A stretch of DNA of 44,235 nt, from contig QZLH01000717.1 in NCBI GenBank assembly GCA_003833135.1, forward strand, positions 22,375-66,609. The letters are read 5' to 3'. The stretch comes from Oehlia diaphana. Its lineage: Eukaryota; Glomeromycota; Glomeromycetes; Glomerales; Glomeraceae. The translations under genes were made by a program, and so were the position numbers. The notes beneath the pieces are model-generated. The model saw only the letters and a program-made list of their open reading frames with translations. It ran no database searches and was not told where the DNA came from. Below, one piece after another: positions 9,599-21,140 of the stretch (its first letter is position 1; each line of letters begins with the position of its first letter).

Positions 9599-11600
9599 GA
9601 ACTTCGGCTTCATTTCAAAATGCTGGATTTCTAAGTGAGTTTAATTTTCAATAAAAAAATACTTACTGTATTTATTTTATTTATTTAATTTTATTTTTTA
9701 TTTTTTTGTTTTATAAATCAGCTCCAATTTCAAAAAATAGTAATCCCAGTAAAATATTTTCGAAAGCTTATCTATCGTTATAAGAAAAAAAAGTATTTTT
9801 TTTGTAGAGATTTGATATGCATTCCCTAGTTAATATCTTTTGAACTTATGTTCAAAAACTTAATAAACAATTTTTTTTTTACCGAAATCCCAGAGTTCAA
9901 CTTATCATTTTTACTTTTTTTAAAAAAATTTGTAAAATGACTCTGAAAACAACAAAATGGTGGTTGCATTGCGAAACTAGATTTCAGGTCAGTTCACGCT
10001 GGAAATGCATGAAATGTAAGTTTTGCAACGGGATATTACAAAATAAATTTTTTTTTTATAAAACATTGAAACTAATATTTTTATTTTACTTTCTTTATAG
10101 GCTTCGATGTTAAATTTAGCTTTGGATCCTCCTTTTCGGTAAATTTTGAAATTTATTATTTTTTTTTTAAGAAATGATCTCTGACATTTTATGTTTCTTT
10201 ATAGATTCTGTCTTTGATAGGCCTTTTGATGGTAGGTTCAAAGTTAACTTCAAACCTTTTTTTTATTTTTATTTTAATTAGAATCATGTTTAACATTTCT
10301 TTACCATAGGTCTTAGAATTCCTACCTATAAGAAATATCAGATGTTTTTTTTTAATTTTTGTAAGTTCAGTACTTCTGGGCTTTTGGTAGGTTATTTTTA
10401 AGGAAATTCCAGAATGACTTTAAGAAACACGTTTAATTTTCTTTTTTTTTTAGTTTTTACAGGTTTCGTATTTTCGGTCTTCTTTACACATATAGGTTAT
10501 GTCTTTTAATGGAATTTCAGAATTGACACATTTAACGATTTTTTTTAATTTTTGTAGATTCTGTATTTCCAAGTGAGTAGGTTATTTTTTATTAATGGAT
10601 TTTACAATTGATTTAGGAAATGCATTAACTGTTTTCTACTTTTTAGATTTTATCCAAACTTCATAAGTTGTCTTTTTGATGTAGTTTCAGAATTGTGCAC
10701 TAACCGTTTTAACTTTTATAAGTTTTGTTGTTCAAGACATCTATAGGTCCGTGGTGTATTAATTTTTTTAGGCAGGTTTCAAGATGGACTCGTACTAATG
10801 TTTCCTTTTTTTTAATTTTTTAGGTCCTAAGTTTGGATTCTTTGGCGATAAGTATATAAGCTTTATCAATTAGAAACTTTTTGCTTTTTTCTTTTATGAA
10901 AGTTTTACTGATGTTTACTTGTTTTCTTTCTTTTTATTGCCGATACCTTTATTAAAAAAAACTGTTAACGACTGAATTATCGAATTTCATTGTGTATTAC
11001 AACCAATGGGGTTTTATGTATAATGGGGTGGTCAGTCAACCAATTATGTGGTAACATAGAATAATGAAAAATGTAAACTGAAAAGATTCGAAGCAATAAG
11101 AACCGATTTAATTTTTGGAGTTCTCTTTGTTGCATTTCTTTCCGCTCATGCCATTCTACAGTTCCCTATAAATTAGCATTGAAACCTTATGTTAGTTCTA
11201 GCTCATTCACTTCAGGTCATAATAGTGAATACCAATATGGTAGTAAGTTTCAAAATAAAACCCCATTATTCTTCTTTATTTTTAGAAACATTTTATTAAT
11301 ATTTCTCATTTTGTAGGACTTGGATGTGCTTCTTGGATAATAGAGTTGGTTCTAAATTTTTTATTTCTTTGGGAAATATTCTAATATGTTTTTCTTTTGG
11401 ATGTTAAAGTGGTTAATTTCAATTCTTTGAAACTTCTTTTAAAACCATTTTCCAATGTTTTCTTTTTTCTTTTGTAGGTGCTGGAATTTCCATTATTCTT
11501 GGATAATTGAGTGAGTCTTGAAAGCATACTTTGAAACTTTGCCTTTCTTTTTAAGTTTTACTAATGTTTCTTTTTAATTTTTTTCAGGGATCATATACTT
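9599..11600 (+). other. Array of microexon-like segments (unassigned spliced transcript?)
   Basis: At least a dozen short segments sit between an upstream poly-T/AG acceptor and a downstream GT: 9599-9634, 9722-9776, 10101-10138, 10205-10231, 10310 on, 10463-10495, 10558-10572, 10647-10666, 10723-10746, 10824 on, 11317-11344, 11478-11510 and 11588 on. Many intervals carry a branch-point-like word (GCACTAAC, TACTAATG, TTTAACG) before the T-rich tract. The intervals also resemble one another (TTTCAGAATTG..TTAAC), so the array probably grew by tandem duplication. Segments translate to short pieces such as GFDVKFSFGSSFS or TSASFQNAG, but no single reading frame or known domain could be fixed. It may be a many-exon gene, a non-coding spliced RNA, or a decayed gene. 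Confidence 0.4.
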
Positions 11601-12374
11601 AAGAAATATTTATTTCATTTACTTTTTGAGATATCTTATTATAATTGAAATTTACTATATTTGTTGTTAATGGTTTAGAAAATTGTTTCAGTTGGTTTGA
11701 TTCTAACAAGCAACTAAATAATAACAAAGTATAAAAATTAATATAAAATTGAAATATTGAAAACGCAACATGCATATCATGTGAATGTCAGGTGATTGAT
11801 ATTTTTTTAGAAATATGATCGGAAATCCAATGCTAAAGAAAGTATCAAGTTTACCGAATCTACTAAACATAATTTGGGAATATCATCAGGCTATTATGAG
11901 TACAATCTGTGAAGAATCAGGTTTGTGATTCTTCACTAATATATCATCATTCGACTTGTGTATATTGTGGGATGAATGCCTAGAATAAATGCCACTATAC
12001 AAGTCAACTTTTATATAAGCCAAATGACCTTAAAATAAAATTAAAATAGTAAAGGATTATCACATTATTTTACATAACAATACCTTGCAAAGTATCGTAA
12101 TTTACACAAAACAATATTAGTAAATTAATAGAAATACACAATACTAAACATATTATTGTCCAGTTTATACTCATTTGACAGGAGTTTTCAAAATTCTATT
12201 TTGCAATTTTTACTAAATTATTTTCCAAAAAAAATTTCCTCTAAAATATTTCTAAAAACACTTTTCACTTTTTCGGACATGTCTGCACACTTTCAGAAAA
12301 GTTGAACTCTTTAAACTTAGAAAAATATCAAAAATCCCAAAATTTGATCACTTAGTAAATTTCTTATACTACAA
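11601..12374. other. Intergenic stretch with one strong hairpin
   Basis: AT-rich with no coding signal. GTGAAGAATC (11909-11918) pairs perfectly with GATTCTTCAC (11927-11936) over an 8-nt loop. It shares the core AATCAGGTTT with the hairpin at 8900-8941. Confidence 0.5.
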
Positions 12375-13210
12375 TGTAAAAGTTCTGGATTTACCTGTTA
12401 CAAGAAAGAGATTATTAGTTGTGTGCAAAATTTTTATTTAGTAATAAAAGAAGGTACATAGCCAATTCCTCCTCCAGAATTAGCAGACTTTTATCAACTA
12501 CAAAATGAGGACACCTGAACTGAGAGCTTGGAGTGGTTACCAAGGTTGTCAAATCCAGTAATTCCCCTATCTCGAAGCAATTATCAATTTAGGGGTTATC
12601 CTTACTTTGCAAAATAGAAATTTACACACCTTATTATTAAACCAGGGACATCTTTTCCTTCATCAAAAAGTGAGCAGCCCAAAAATGTAATTATAAGAGA
12701 TAATAACTAGAAAGGTTAAAGTTAATAAATTAGGTATTAATAATATTATTTAAATAAACTATATATAGTTATAAACATATTGCAGATCTTGAAAAATTAA
12801 TAATGGCAATTTTTAATGATATACGATAAACTTCTAATAAATTCCTTTAAATATTAAATGATAAAAATATTAAATAATAAAGTGATGGAATTAAATCTCT
12901 TGTATGAAATCGTTTGATACAAACAAAGGGTCTTAAATAAAAAAAATCTCTTGTAAATAGTATGACTCAAGCTGACATATTGTAATATAAATTGAAAAAA
13001 TTTATCTATATTTATACAGTATATATAACTGAGTCTATTCTTTATCATATTGACAAAATTGATAAAGACTAAACTATTTTGCCAAATATGGTAGTAATGG
13101 TATGAATAATGTTTGAATAAAATCATATCAATATAACTGTTAAAAAATTATATTTAGGTTGAGTTTTAATTTATATATATTTAACAATGATTTGACTTTT
13201 GTCAGTTTGA
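12375..13210. repeat. Segmental duplication, copy 2 (5' fragment of bromodomain gene)
   Basis: This matches 7260-8200 in the same orientation. It keeps the intron with its hairpin, an exon-2-like piece reading CSLFDEGKDVPG on the minus strand, and the upstream AT-rich region. The exon-1 sequence (7742-7811) is missing, and after a few degenerate codons of exon 3 near 12390 similarity stops, so bromodomain and nuclease-like parts are absent. It is a non-functional fragment. Confidence 0.85.
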
Positions 13211-14156
13211 CTCTTTTAATATGTATTTTATATTAATCATAATACTTAAATGTACATTATAAGACGATTAAATTACTTTGACAGCTTATTTCATCTTTTA
13301 ATCATGGGTTTTGTTTTTATCGCACCTGCACCTCTATAATATGTTAAGTTTCGTTATGAAACTTACTATTTTTGTGTAATTTTTTAATATTAAATTTTTT
13401 TGTTTCTTATCGTAGATTTTGGCAACTTACGTTACTATATAGTTAAATATTTCTGAGGTGGCATGATTTTTCTCCTAATGTTCACTTATTAATTAGGCGG
13501 ATCAAATTTCAGTCTTACTTATTAAAGTTTAGATATTTTGCAAATTCTAAAAGATTTGTCTAGTAAGTGAATTTTGTAATGTTTTAAAATAAAAGCCTAT
13601 TTATATATAAATCTACAAATTTATATATTTTAATTTAATTAAAAAATCTATATAATTTATATAAATTTATTTTACATATAAAATTAAATTCACATAATGG
13701 GATTGTTGGGTTCATAGACTACATAGGATAGTATACGTAACATTTACATGGATTTTTTCATAGAAGTCTACATAAAAAACATCTCTGATGAATTTTTTAT
13801 TTTCATTTGCAATTTGTTTAAAAAATTTAAGTTTAAAATTCAAAACCATAAAAATTTACTAGTATTATTTATTGCCTTATAAGTAATAATAACTATAATA
13901 TTACTCTAAGTCATAATAGCAACTGACATATAAAATATTATCATGAAATTCATTTATACTGTATACAAAGAAGCTAATAGTGAATTAATGACGGATGTGG
14001 ATTAAAATTTTACAATTTACAGCAGGAAAAGGTAGAAATATATTTAATTTATCAAAATTAAAAAATAGGAAAGGTCTAGCGCTTAATATTACGATACAAA
14101 AGAATTTCATATTATATTTTATAATCAAGCATTCAAGTGTTGTCCTATATATCATA
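13211..14156. other. Intergenic stretch, nothing identified
   Basis: AT-rich sequence without recognisable genes. The ORFs here (for example 13995-14177) have no family signature, and that one runs into the adjacent MITE. Confidence 0.5.
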
Positions 14157-14158
14157 TA

Positions 14159-14336
14159 CAGTCAAACCTTTATATAACGATATGTCGGGACATATATGAA
14201 ATTTTAGGAAATATCGTTATATCAAAGTTATACTGATATTTATAAGTCCTCACATACAGTATAATGGGAAAATAAAATTTTATCGGTATATCAAGTTTTT
14301 AATAGTACAGAATATCGGTATATCGAGGTTAGACTG
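14159..14336. mobile_element. Pogo/Tc1-like MITE with TA target duplication
   Basis: The left end CAGTCAAACCTTTATATAAC and the right end, read inward as CAGTCTAACCTCGATATACC, are imperfect inverted repeats flanked on both sides by TA. This end type (CAGTCnAACCTCnATATAACG) is characteristic of pogo/Tigger-class Tc1-mariner elements. At 178 bp it is non-autonomous. Further copies of the ATATCGNTATATC motif lie inside. Confidence 0.8.
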
Positions 14337-14338
14337 TA

Positions 14339-15181
14339 GTTGCATCGCTAGAATTTATCTTAAAAAAGTACATATATATATCGTAAAATTATGTTATTAA
14401 TAATAGGAAGTGAATAATGAATTCAATTACATTGAAATATTTAGTTGATCGTGAATTTTCCAGTTATTGATTAACAGTAACTTAAAAGGTTACTCAGCTA
14501 TAATTAAACTAAATCACAAAAAAAGAAAACTAGAAATCTCAGTGAAATTATCATAAGGAAAGTCGTTCTTTAACTTATTCTAAATTAGTAAATTAATTGA
14601 TTTAACAGTTAAGGCGTATCTTGTGCATTAATTTTATCTAAAAAATTATATTTAAGAAGAATTATTTTTAATTATTAAATTTATTATAATCGAATTAAAA
14701 TTTATGCATTTCTAATAATAAAAACGAAAAGTCATTTATGAGATAAAATAGTGAAGATTTTTCTTTTTTTTTAGTAATTATGAGTTATTTTTTTTTTTGT
14801 TGCTTCCGTTTTTAATAAAAGTTTTAAACTTCTACATTTTTTCTAAGAGATTTGTTTTTTCCATATATAAAAATAATGTGGTTTGATTGAATATATTTCA
14901 CATATGTCCGATTTGTGGTTTGTGTTTTTTGTCCTGTTCCAATCTTCCAATCTTATCACCTCTCCCACGTGACAGTGGCGCAATAACTACTGTTTCGTGC
15001 TTTCGCACTCTTACTCCATATTTCTATTTGACCTTTTATTTTTATTTTAAAAAAACTTCGCCCTTTTCTTTGAAATACACTTTAAAACACCTCTTTCTCT
15101 TTATAGGAACACTTTATTAAAATGAAGTTATAGTGTAAATGATTTATTATAGAATCTGTCTAATTTTTAGAAAATTTTCCA
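14339..15181. other. Intergenic stretch
   Basis: AT-rich, no gene found. The part 14930-15010 is less AT-rich and contains CCCACGTGACAG and two GCGCA/CGCA words. The ORF over it (14887-15120) has no family signature. Confidence 0.5.
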
Positions 15182-15189
15182 GTCACAAT

Positions 15190-15507
15190 TAGAGATGGCA
15201 ACAGTCACGGTTATTTATAACTGTTTATTGCCGATTATCGTGACCAATTCGATCGACCGACTAGATGACAGATCGTTAACCATTCAGTTTAATTAAAATT
15301 ATTATAAACAAATAGAAATTATCTTCCTAACAATAATTTTAAATTTTTTTTTTTTTTTTTTTTTAAAAAAAAATATATATATATTTAATAGATAATTCGG
15401 ATAATTGTTTTTGGTGAAATTAACAAACGGTTGGTCAAAATTTGGTCGAGTCAATTATTCTATACCGGTTATGACCAACCAATGATCGACCGACTGTTCC
15501 ATCCCTA
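15190..15507. mobile_element. hAT-like MITE with 8-bp target duplication
   Basis: The left end TAGAGATGGCAACAGTC and the right end (inward TAGGGATGGAACAGTC) are inverted repeats of the hAT type. The flanks GTCACAAT (15182-15189) and GTCACATT (15508-15515) match at 7 of 8 positions, as expected for a hAT target duplication. Subterminal GGTCG/CGACC repeats are present and the centre holds a long T then A run. There is no transposase. It belongs to the same family as the element at 32513-33520. Confidence 0.85.
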
Positions 15508-15667
15508 GTCACATTATATACTATCATAATATAATAACTTATTCATAAAGAATTCCCAATTTTGTTACTTTACTTTTGAAAATTATGTACAAATATTAAC
15601 GCACCTCTCTTATTCATCGGAAAAATTTACCAAATTTTTTATTTATTTAATGATTATTCATATAATC

Positions 15668-17137
15668 TTATTTTTTAACTACTTTAAATACTTCATAATT
15701 TTCTACTATAAAATTTTCTGGAATACCTATGTTAGGATAGTCACAACTATCAGCTTTATAAGACCAATTATTGGTACTCTTACAATCCAAATCTCCCATT
15801 TTAGGCCCATGTTCATTACCACAAAAAATAGCATACCTTGCATCCTTAACATAACCTAATTTTGCTGTAGAAATATCTTTTTCATCTGCAATGCTAAATA
15901 GAAAACTATCTTTGGTACTTACCCAATAAGGTCCGTTCCAATCAAGTGGGTTATAACCTCCAATTAATTGTGTTGAATTTTGAATTTTTGCTATCCAAAT
16001 CGTAGCCCCTTTTTTATTACAATTTCTGTGAAATGTTTCAGTAGAAAATCCATCTTGACTTGAACGATGTAATAACTTAAAATCATAAGGATTGTTATTT
16101 TTATTACAATCTTTTTTATCAATCCATGAGGATAAAAGAGGAAGATAATTCAATTTAATTATCTTTGAATCAATTGTTGGCTTTCTTGAAGGAATTTTAG
16201 GATTTATATTAGGAACTATATGAAATTCTAAAAGATTATGAATTAATTCTTTTGGTAAAATTTCTTTATAACAATAAACTTTATAAAAGAAATCCTCAGC
16301 CTTAATATCATAAAATCTAACTAAAGGTAAAAATCTTTCTAATACCCTCTCAATCTTTGTAATATCTTCTTTATTCCATTTAGTAGGTTCATTCTCCATA
16401 TTTTGTTGTGCAAAACACCATTTTAACAAATTCTCCCAAATTTCAATTTCATCCACATTTAAATCTTCTCTTTTTAATAATAATTCTAATAAATTATCTT
16501 TTAAATTAATAAATTTATCAGAATTGAATAAAATCTTGGGATCTTCACAAATTTTCTCAAGATAAAAATTCCATAATTCTGTAAACGATTCACGTTGATA
16601 AATAGTTTCAAGAATATCAATTAGATTTTGTTTTAAAAATTCCGGTTGATGTTCAATTAAAAATTCTTGAATATGAACAATTAATAATTGAATATTAAAT
16701 TCTTCCACTATTAACAATAATTTTAAAATATCAAATCCTTGTAAAGTATTTAATTCAATATTTCCACAATAAATAAATCTAATTTTAAAAAATAATTTTT
16801 CAGGAATATTAATAATTTTTTTTTAACGTAAAAAAAAAAATAAATATTTAATTAATTTTTTAAAAAAAAAATAGACACATTACCTGAGTATGATATTAAA
16901 TAATTGTGGTGAAATATTTGGTTTTTTAAAAATAAATTTTCCGTCTACTTTTTCAACCAATTCATTAGAAAATACAGAATGAAAATATTCAGACCTAACG
17001 GATAAAATATTTGAATGAACATGAATTTCTTTAATATCCGGTTCTTCCCCAGCATAAATAATGACGTCATATCCTATTTCACTATCAAAAAGTTTTTCAT
17101 AATCGTTAGATAAATCGACCAAAAATTTTGAAGCCAT
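15668..17137 (-). CDS. BTB-BACK-TLDc domain protein
   Basis: Two exons on the minus strand, 17137-16884 and 16778-15668, joined across a 105-bp GTAATG..TTAG intron, encode 454 residues. Residues 1-110 are a BTB domain (SEIGYDVIIY, then HVHSNILSVRSEYFHSVFSNE, then RFIYCGNIEL completed across the junction). A BACK-like helical part follows (LLKWCFAQQ, then IERVLERFLPLVRF). Residues about 290-454 are a TLDc domain (LLHRSSQDGFSTETFHRNC, IWIAKIQNSTQLIGGYNPLDW, FLFSIAD). BTB proteins often act as Cul3 ubiquitin-ligase adaptors, and TLDc domains are linked to oxidative stress and V-ATPase binding; the target here is unknown. The family is strongly expanded in Rhizophagus-type fungi. The ATG at 17137 was preferred to an upstream in-frame ATG at 17227 because BTB homology begins here, directly after an A-run. 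Confidence 0.92.
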
Positions 17138-17384
17138 TTTTTTTTTTTTTTTTTGAGTGGGCGTAACTTTATGACGATCATATATAATCCAGACCAATTT
17201 TATGGTAGGACAAGATCTGCAGCCCATATAAAAAAGTTGGCGACTTATGAGCGATAACGTGGATAGTCGTGATATACTGTAATTCCGCAGTAGGCGTGAA
17301 AATAAGGGTGCAGTGAATGTTTTCAGCCATTCATAAAATTAGCTCAGATACTTATGATTAATAGAACGAATATTTTTATATAAT
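17138..17384. promoter_or_regulatory. Upstream region of the BTB-TLDc gene
   Basis: A run of A on the minus strand lies directly before the ATG at 17137. Upstream sequence is mixed, with TGACGATCA and GATAACG words, but no core promoter element can be named with confidence. Confidence 0.3.
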
Positions 17385-19167
17385 GTGCGTTTTTTTAGTG
17401 CATCTAAAGCAGGTTATAACAAGATCTATGAATCAAGACGTTCAAAAAGTTTCTTTTTTGAGGTTGTCGATCAACTACCGGACACCAATGAAATTCATTT
17501 AAAAATTTACACAAATGATTATTATATGTCAACAACCCCATTAAGTATCATTCCTCAAGCAGATTACCCAACCGCCGATTTCAAATATCAAAATGCCTCA
17601 TGCACTTTTTTTACAACAAAAAGTTATTAATCGGAAAATTCAGAACAAATATTTTAATTTGATTAGAAACAAGTTATTGGATAGGATTTATTTTATTAAA
17701 TCACGTGATCAAAAAATCTCGCCCTCTAATAATATTACAAAAACTTTTTTTAATTTTTCTTATAAAAGATATCGATTTTCATTTTGGTATCTATGTAGCT
17801 TGTAATCATACAACAACAAAGTCGTTTCCTCAATCAGACATTCACAAATGCAATATACCGAGCCCTTTTGTTAGAAATTATAATCGACACGCATGTATAC
17901 AACATCATTCACTTATATCACAACATGCAGGGGCTTCATCTAATCCTAATATACAATGGCAAAAACCTCATGATTGGCCATCTTACAAAAGTTTTCATGC
18001 TAACTCGACTTATGAGAAGTATTATAACAAATCAAAAAACAATGTTTTTTCTAATCGATTGGGCATCTCATACAATACGAGTATTATTGCTCGTGACTTT
18101 AACATAATCAGACCACCATTGGGTTTATCAGGTCATATGTATTCTAAAAAAATCAGTGACTTTAGAGAGAATTTTAGTTCAAATCCACGAACGGCACACG
18201 ACAACTTACTCGCTATAAACGATCAATTCGTCGAGTTCTTAAGACTCCTTCTCCTAATTCAACTTATCCTCTTAGTACTAAAGAACAACGTCATTTATTG
18301 ATCAAACACAGATTTGTTACCTCTTCAATGTGTAGTTTGCGATCTAAAATCAAACATTTATCTTTTAATTCTATGTTAACAAAACTGTACCTGACGGTTC
18401 CTTTATTTCGTTTCCCTTATGACAACAATTTTAAGTTGAGAAAGCTTCCTGATCCCAACATCCCCTTACCTATAGTTTCTGATACAGGTGATCTACCCAC
18501 TTTCTCTGAACTCACATCATTAAAGAATATAGACTTCTCTACAGGAAATTATATTCCTAATGTTCCTCTATCTGAAGTTACGAAACCAAGGCAGGTAAAG
18601 AAATACCTTAGATCAGAATTAAGACATGATCATATGTCTCCTATAGAGAGCAAGAACAAGATCACGGCTGACATTTATAAAACTGAGGCAAAGGACATGA
18701 ATACTTCCGTCCGTTACTTTTCTCGCCGCACAAATGCAATTGCATATTTTTGTCAATTATGTCAATTATCTGATTTTTACCAGGATCAAATGGAAAAATA
18801 TCGTAAAGAGGCTAGCACTATCAACCGTTCCATTGAGAAAATTTCATCATTTTCAAAATGATTTACTAATTTTACCTTAAAGTTTCCAGCTAATTATAAG
18901 GCAATTTATCGCCCTAAGAAATCATTTAGACCAATATGGCGTGACAAAACAATGACTCTTATACCTGACGATATGGGTGAGACTTCTGATGATACTAAAA
19001 ACTTGGAACTTCGTCCAAGAAAAAGGCGTTTAAAACACATTCATTATTATAATGATAGTTATGGGATTTATTCTAGTAAAAAAATCTGTCTTTTTGACAG
19101 TAGGGATAGTAAGGCTGGGGAATTTATACCCAATAATATTAGTCTTTTTTTTACTTTTAATGTATGA
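17385..19167 (+). pseudogene. Decayed protein-coding gene of unknown family
   Basis: Long open stretches on the plus strand follow one another in shifting frames. 17385-17630 reads SKAGYNKIYESRRSKSF and on. The sense then moves to the frame of 17593-17805, then to that of 17705-18301 (ACNHTTTKSFPQ onwards). Near 18190 it moves to a frame that stays open to 18861 and, past a single TGA at 18859-18861, on to 19167. Codon use and residue composition are protein-like throughout (basic segments such as LELRPRKRRLKH). I recognise no domain. Three frame changes and an internal stop suggest a pseudogene, perhaps of a mobile element; introns could explain some of the shifts, but no clean splice pairs were found. 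Confidence 0.55.
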
Positions 19168-19466
19168 ATTATTTTCTTTTTCTTTATCAATTTTTTACTA
19201 TTTTATGTTACCTTGGTTCATCCTTTTTTGCGTTGAATATCATTTAACAATTTCAAATAGTGTGAACCATTCCACCTATGACAGTATTTACAGGTGGCAG
19301 CGATCTGCTGAAAGAAAAATACGGGATTAATTAGTTCTCTTTTTAATTGTTATTTCGCAATCTGTTCCGGTCGTGTTTCAGATTGTTTTTGTATCTAATT
19401 CTAGTCAGGGCCCGATTTATTGGGCGATGATTTGACATTGTGTTTAAACATGTAGTGTATGGTTGG
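19168..19466. other. 3' flank of the decayed gene
   Basis: The stretch contains a short ORF (19052-19330) that overlaps the end of the decayed gene and shows no domain. The part 19380-19430 (CAGGGCCCGATTTATTGGGC) is unusually GC-rich for the window. Confidence 0.35.
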
Positions 19467-19621
19467 CTATGTATGTAGGGTATGGTTAAACATCACATGT
19501 AAAATGATCACGAGACTATACGAGTACAGAATAGAACGGTCTAGGCCTTTCCTTATTTGGTAATAAACAATGTAGATCTGTATGGAACGCGCGTGAAATT
19601 TTGCATACCCTACATACATAG
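19467..19621. mobile_element. Small element with perfect 18-bp inverted ends
   Basis: CTATGTATGTAGGGTATG at 19467-19484 is the exact reverse complement of 19604-19621. The 119 bp between the arms hold no ORF of note. No clear target duplication was found, so it may be a MITE of unknown family or a large palindromic site. Confidence 0.6.
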
Positions 19622-20390
19622 TTATCGTTTAGAGTTAATTTTGGATTTTAATTTTTCATTGACAAGTTTCAATTAATTAAAAGTTTATGAATTGCTTCCA
19701 AAATATTAAAATATTATTATGAGGAAATCTAAGTACGTGACGTCACCAGACATAAAATTTTGTTGGGACTGAAGGATTTTTTTGTATTATCTTTCGTTTT
19801 CTCATAACAGCAATGGCTTCTTTTATGATAAAATTATTGCTACCTCATTAAGGATTACACAAATTAGGATGAGTTTTGTCAGCATGGCACTTATTATTAT
19901 ATATTTAAAAATAAATATCGGTATTTTTTTTTTTATATTCATTTTTTTTTAAATATCTTATTTATTAGTTTGTGAAATCAGTAATATTTTGATGTAATTA
20001 TTATAATATAATTATTTTTATAGATGTTTCTACTATCAATTTTTTAGTCAGTAAATTATTAATAAACAATTATATGCTTTTTATATTTACCCTAAGGTTA
20101 TTTGGAAGTTGGCATAATATTTTTTATTTAAAAAAAAAAATATTTTAACTTTAAATGGGAAAGCATCTTTTCTTTTTTTGCTTTGCACAACGGTAATAAT
20201 GGTAGAAAACTCTAGATTTATTATTTAAGGGAAAAAAAAAAATTTCAAATTATTATTTAGAAATTATATTATTTTTGAGATAAGCTATTTAATTCAGATG
20301 ACTTTTTAAAAGAAAAAGAAAAGAATAGTAAATCAAATTAATAAAAAGAAAAAAAAAACCTATGATAGAAACCACTAATTTACTATATTA

Positions 20391-20426
<36 letters not shown>

Positions 20427-21140
20427 CCAAAAAAAAAAAAAAAAAATTTATAATATTATTTTTTTTTTTTTTTTTTAAAAAAAAAAAATCAATGGTAATT
20501 AGTCCGAAGTGTAACGAAGGTCTATATACTTATACGCCTGATGATGACGTCGTGTCCCGTTGTCTCCCAGGAACTAATGCCAAAGTGTTATGTAATAACT
20601 AGGGATACGGAACCCAGTATTAAATCCGAAGTGACGCTAAGAAATATATGTTCTAACAAAATTAATCATTATTTTGCCATTTACAATATTCATAGTATTT
20701 TATCATAAAAACTAATATAAAGTATCAAAACTTGTTACTATTTTACCAAATTTCATAACGATAACTTATCAGAAAAAAATAATTTTTATGAATTTTCACA
20801 TTTACAACGTAAGGATCTAATTGGATTTGACTTCCAATAACTTTAATTCTTTAAATAAAAATAATAAAATAATTTGTATAACAATGAAAAAAAGAAAATA
20901 AATAAATAAATAAAAATATTTTATGATAACAATAATTTAATACCATACCATTTCTACAACTTGAACCATATTTCTTTTTTTAAAATTTCAATTAACCCCT
21001 TAATTAGAATTGACTTCCAATATATTTAGTCCTTATAAACGAAGATAATAATAAATTTTAAAAAAGAAATCGAGATTTTTTATCAACAACAATTTTGTTA
21101 CCATACAATTCGACAACTTGACCCATTTTTTCTTTAAATT
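19622..21140. other. Intergenic stretch with long A/T homopolymers
   Basis: No gene is seen. 20391-20490 is a mirror-like series of T and A runs. The part 20500-20640 is less AT-rich (TGATGACGTCGTGTCCCGTTGTC) and has two copies of TCCGAAGTG (about 20503 and 20627). It does not resemble any RNA gene I know. Confidence 0.5.

Noticed and set aside
9378..9654. Overlapping ORFs on both strands
   Set aside because: Neither has a domain. The plus-strand one runs across a good acceptor/donor pair (9597-9635), so part of it is better explained as a segment of the microexon array.
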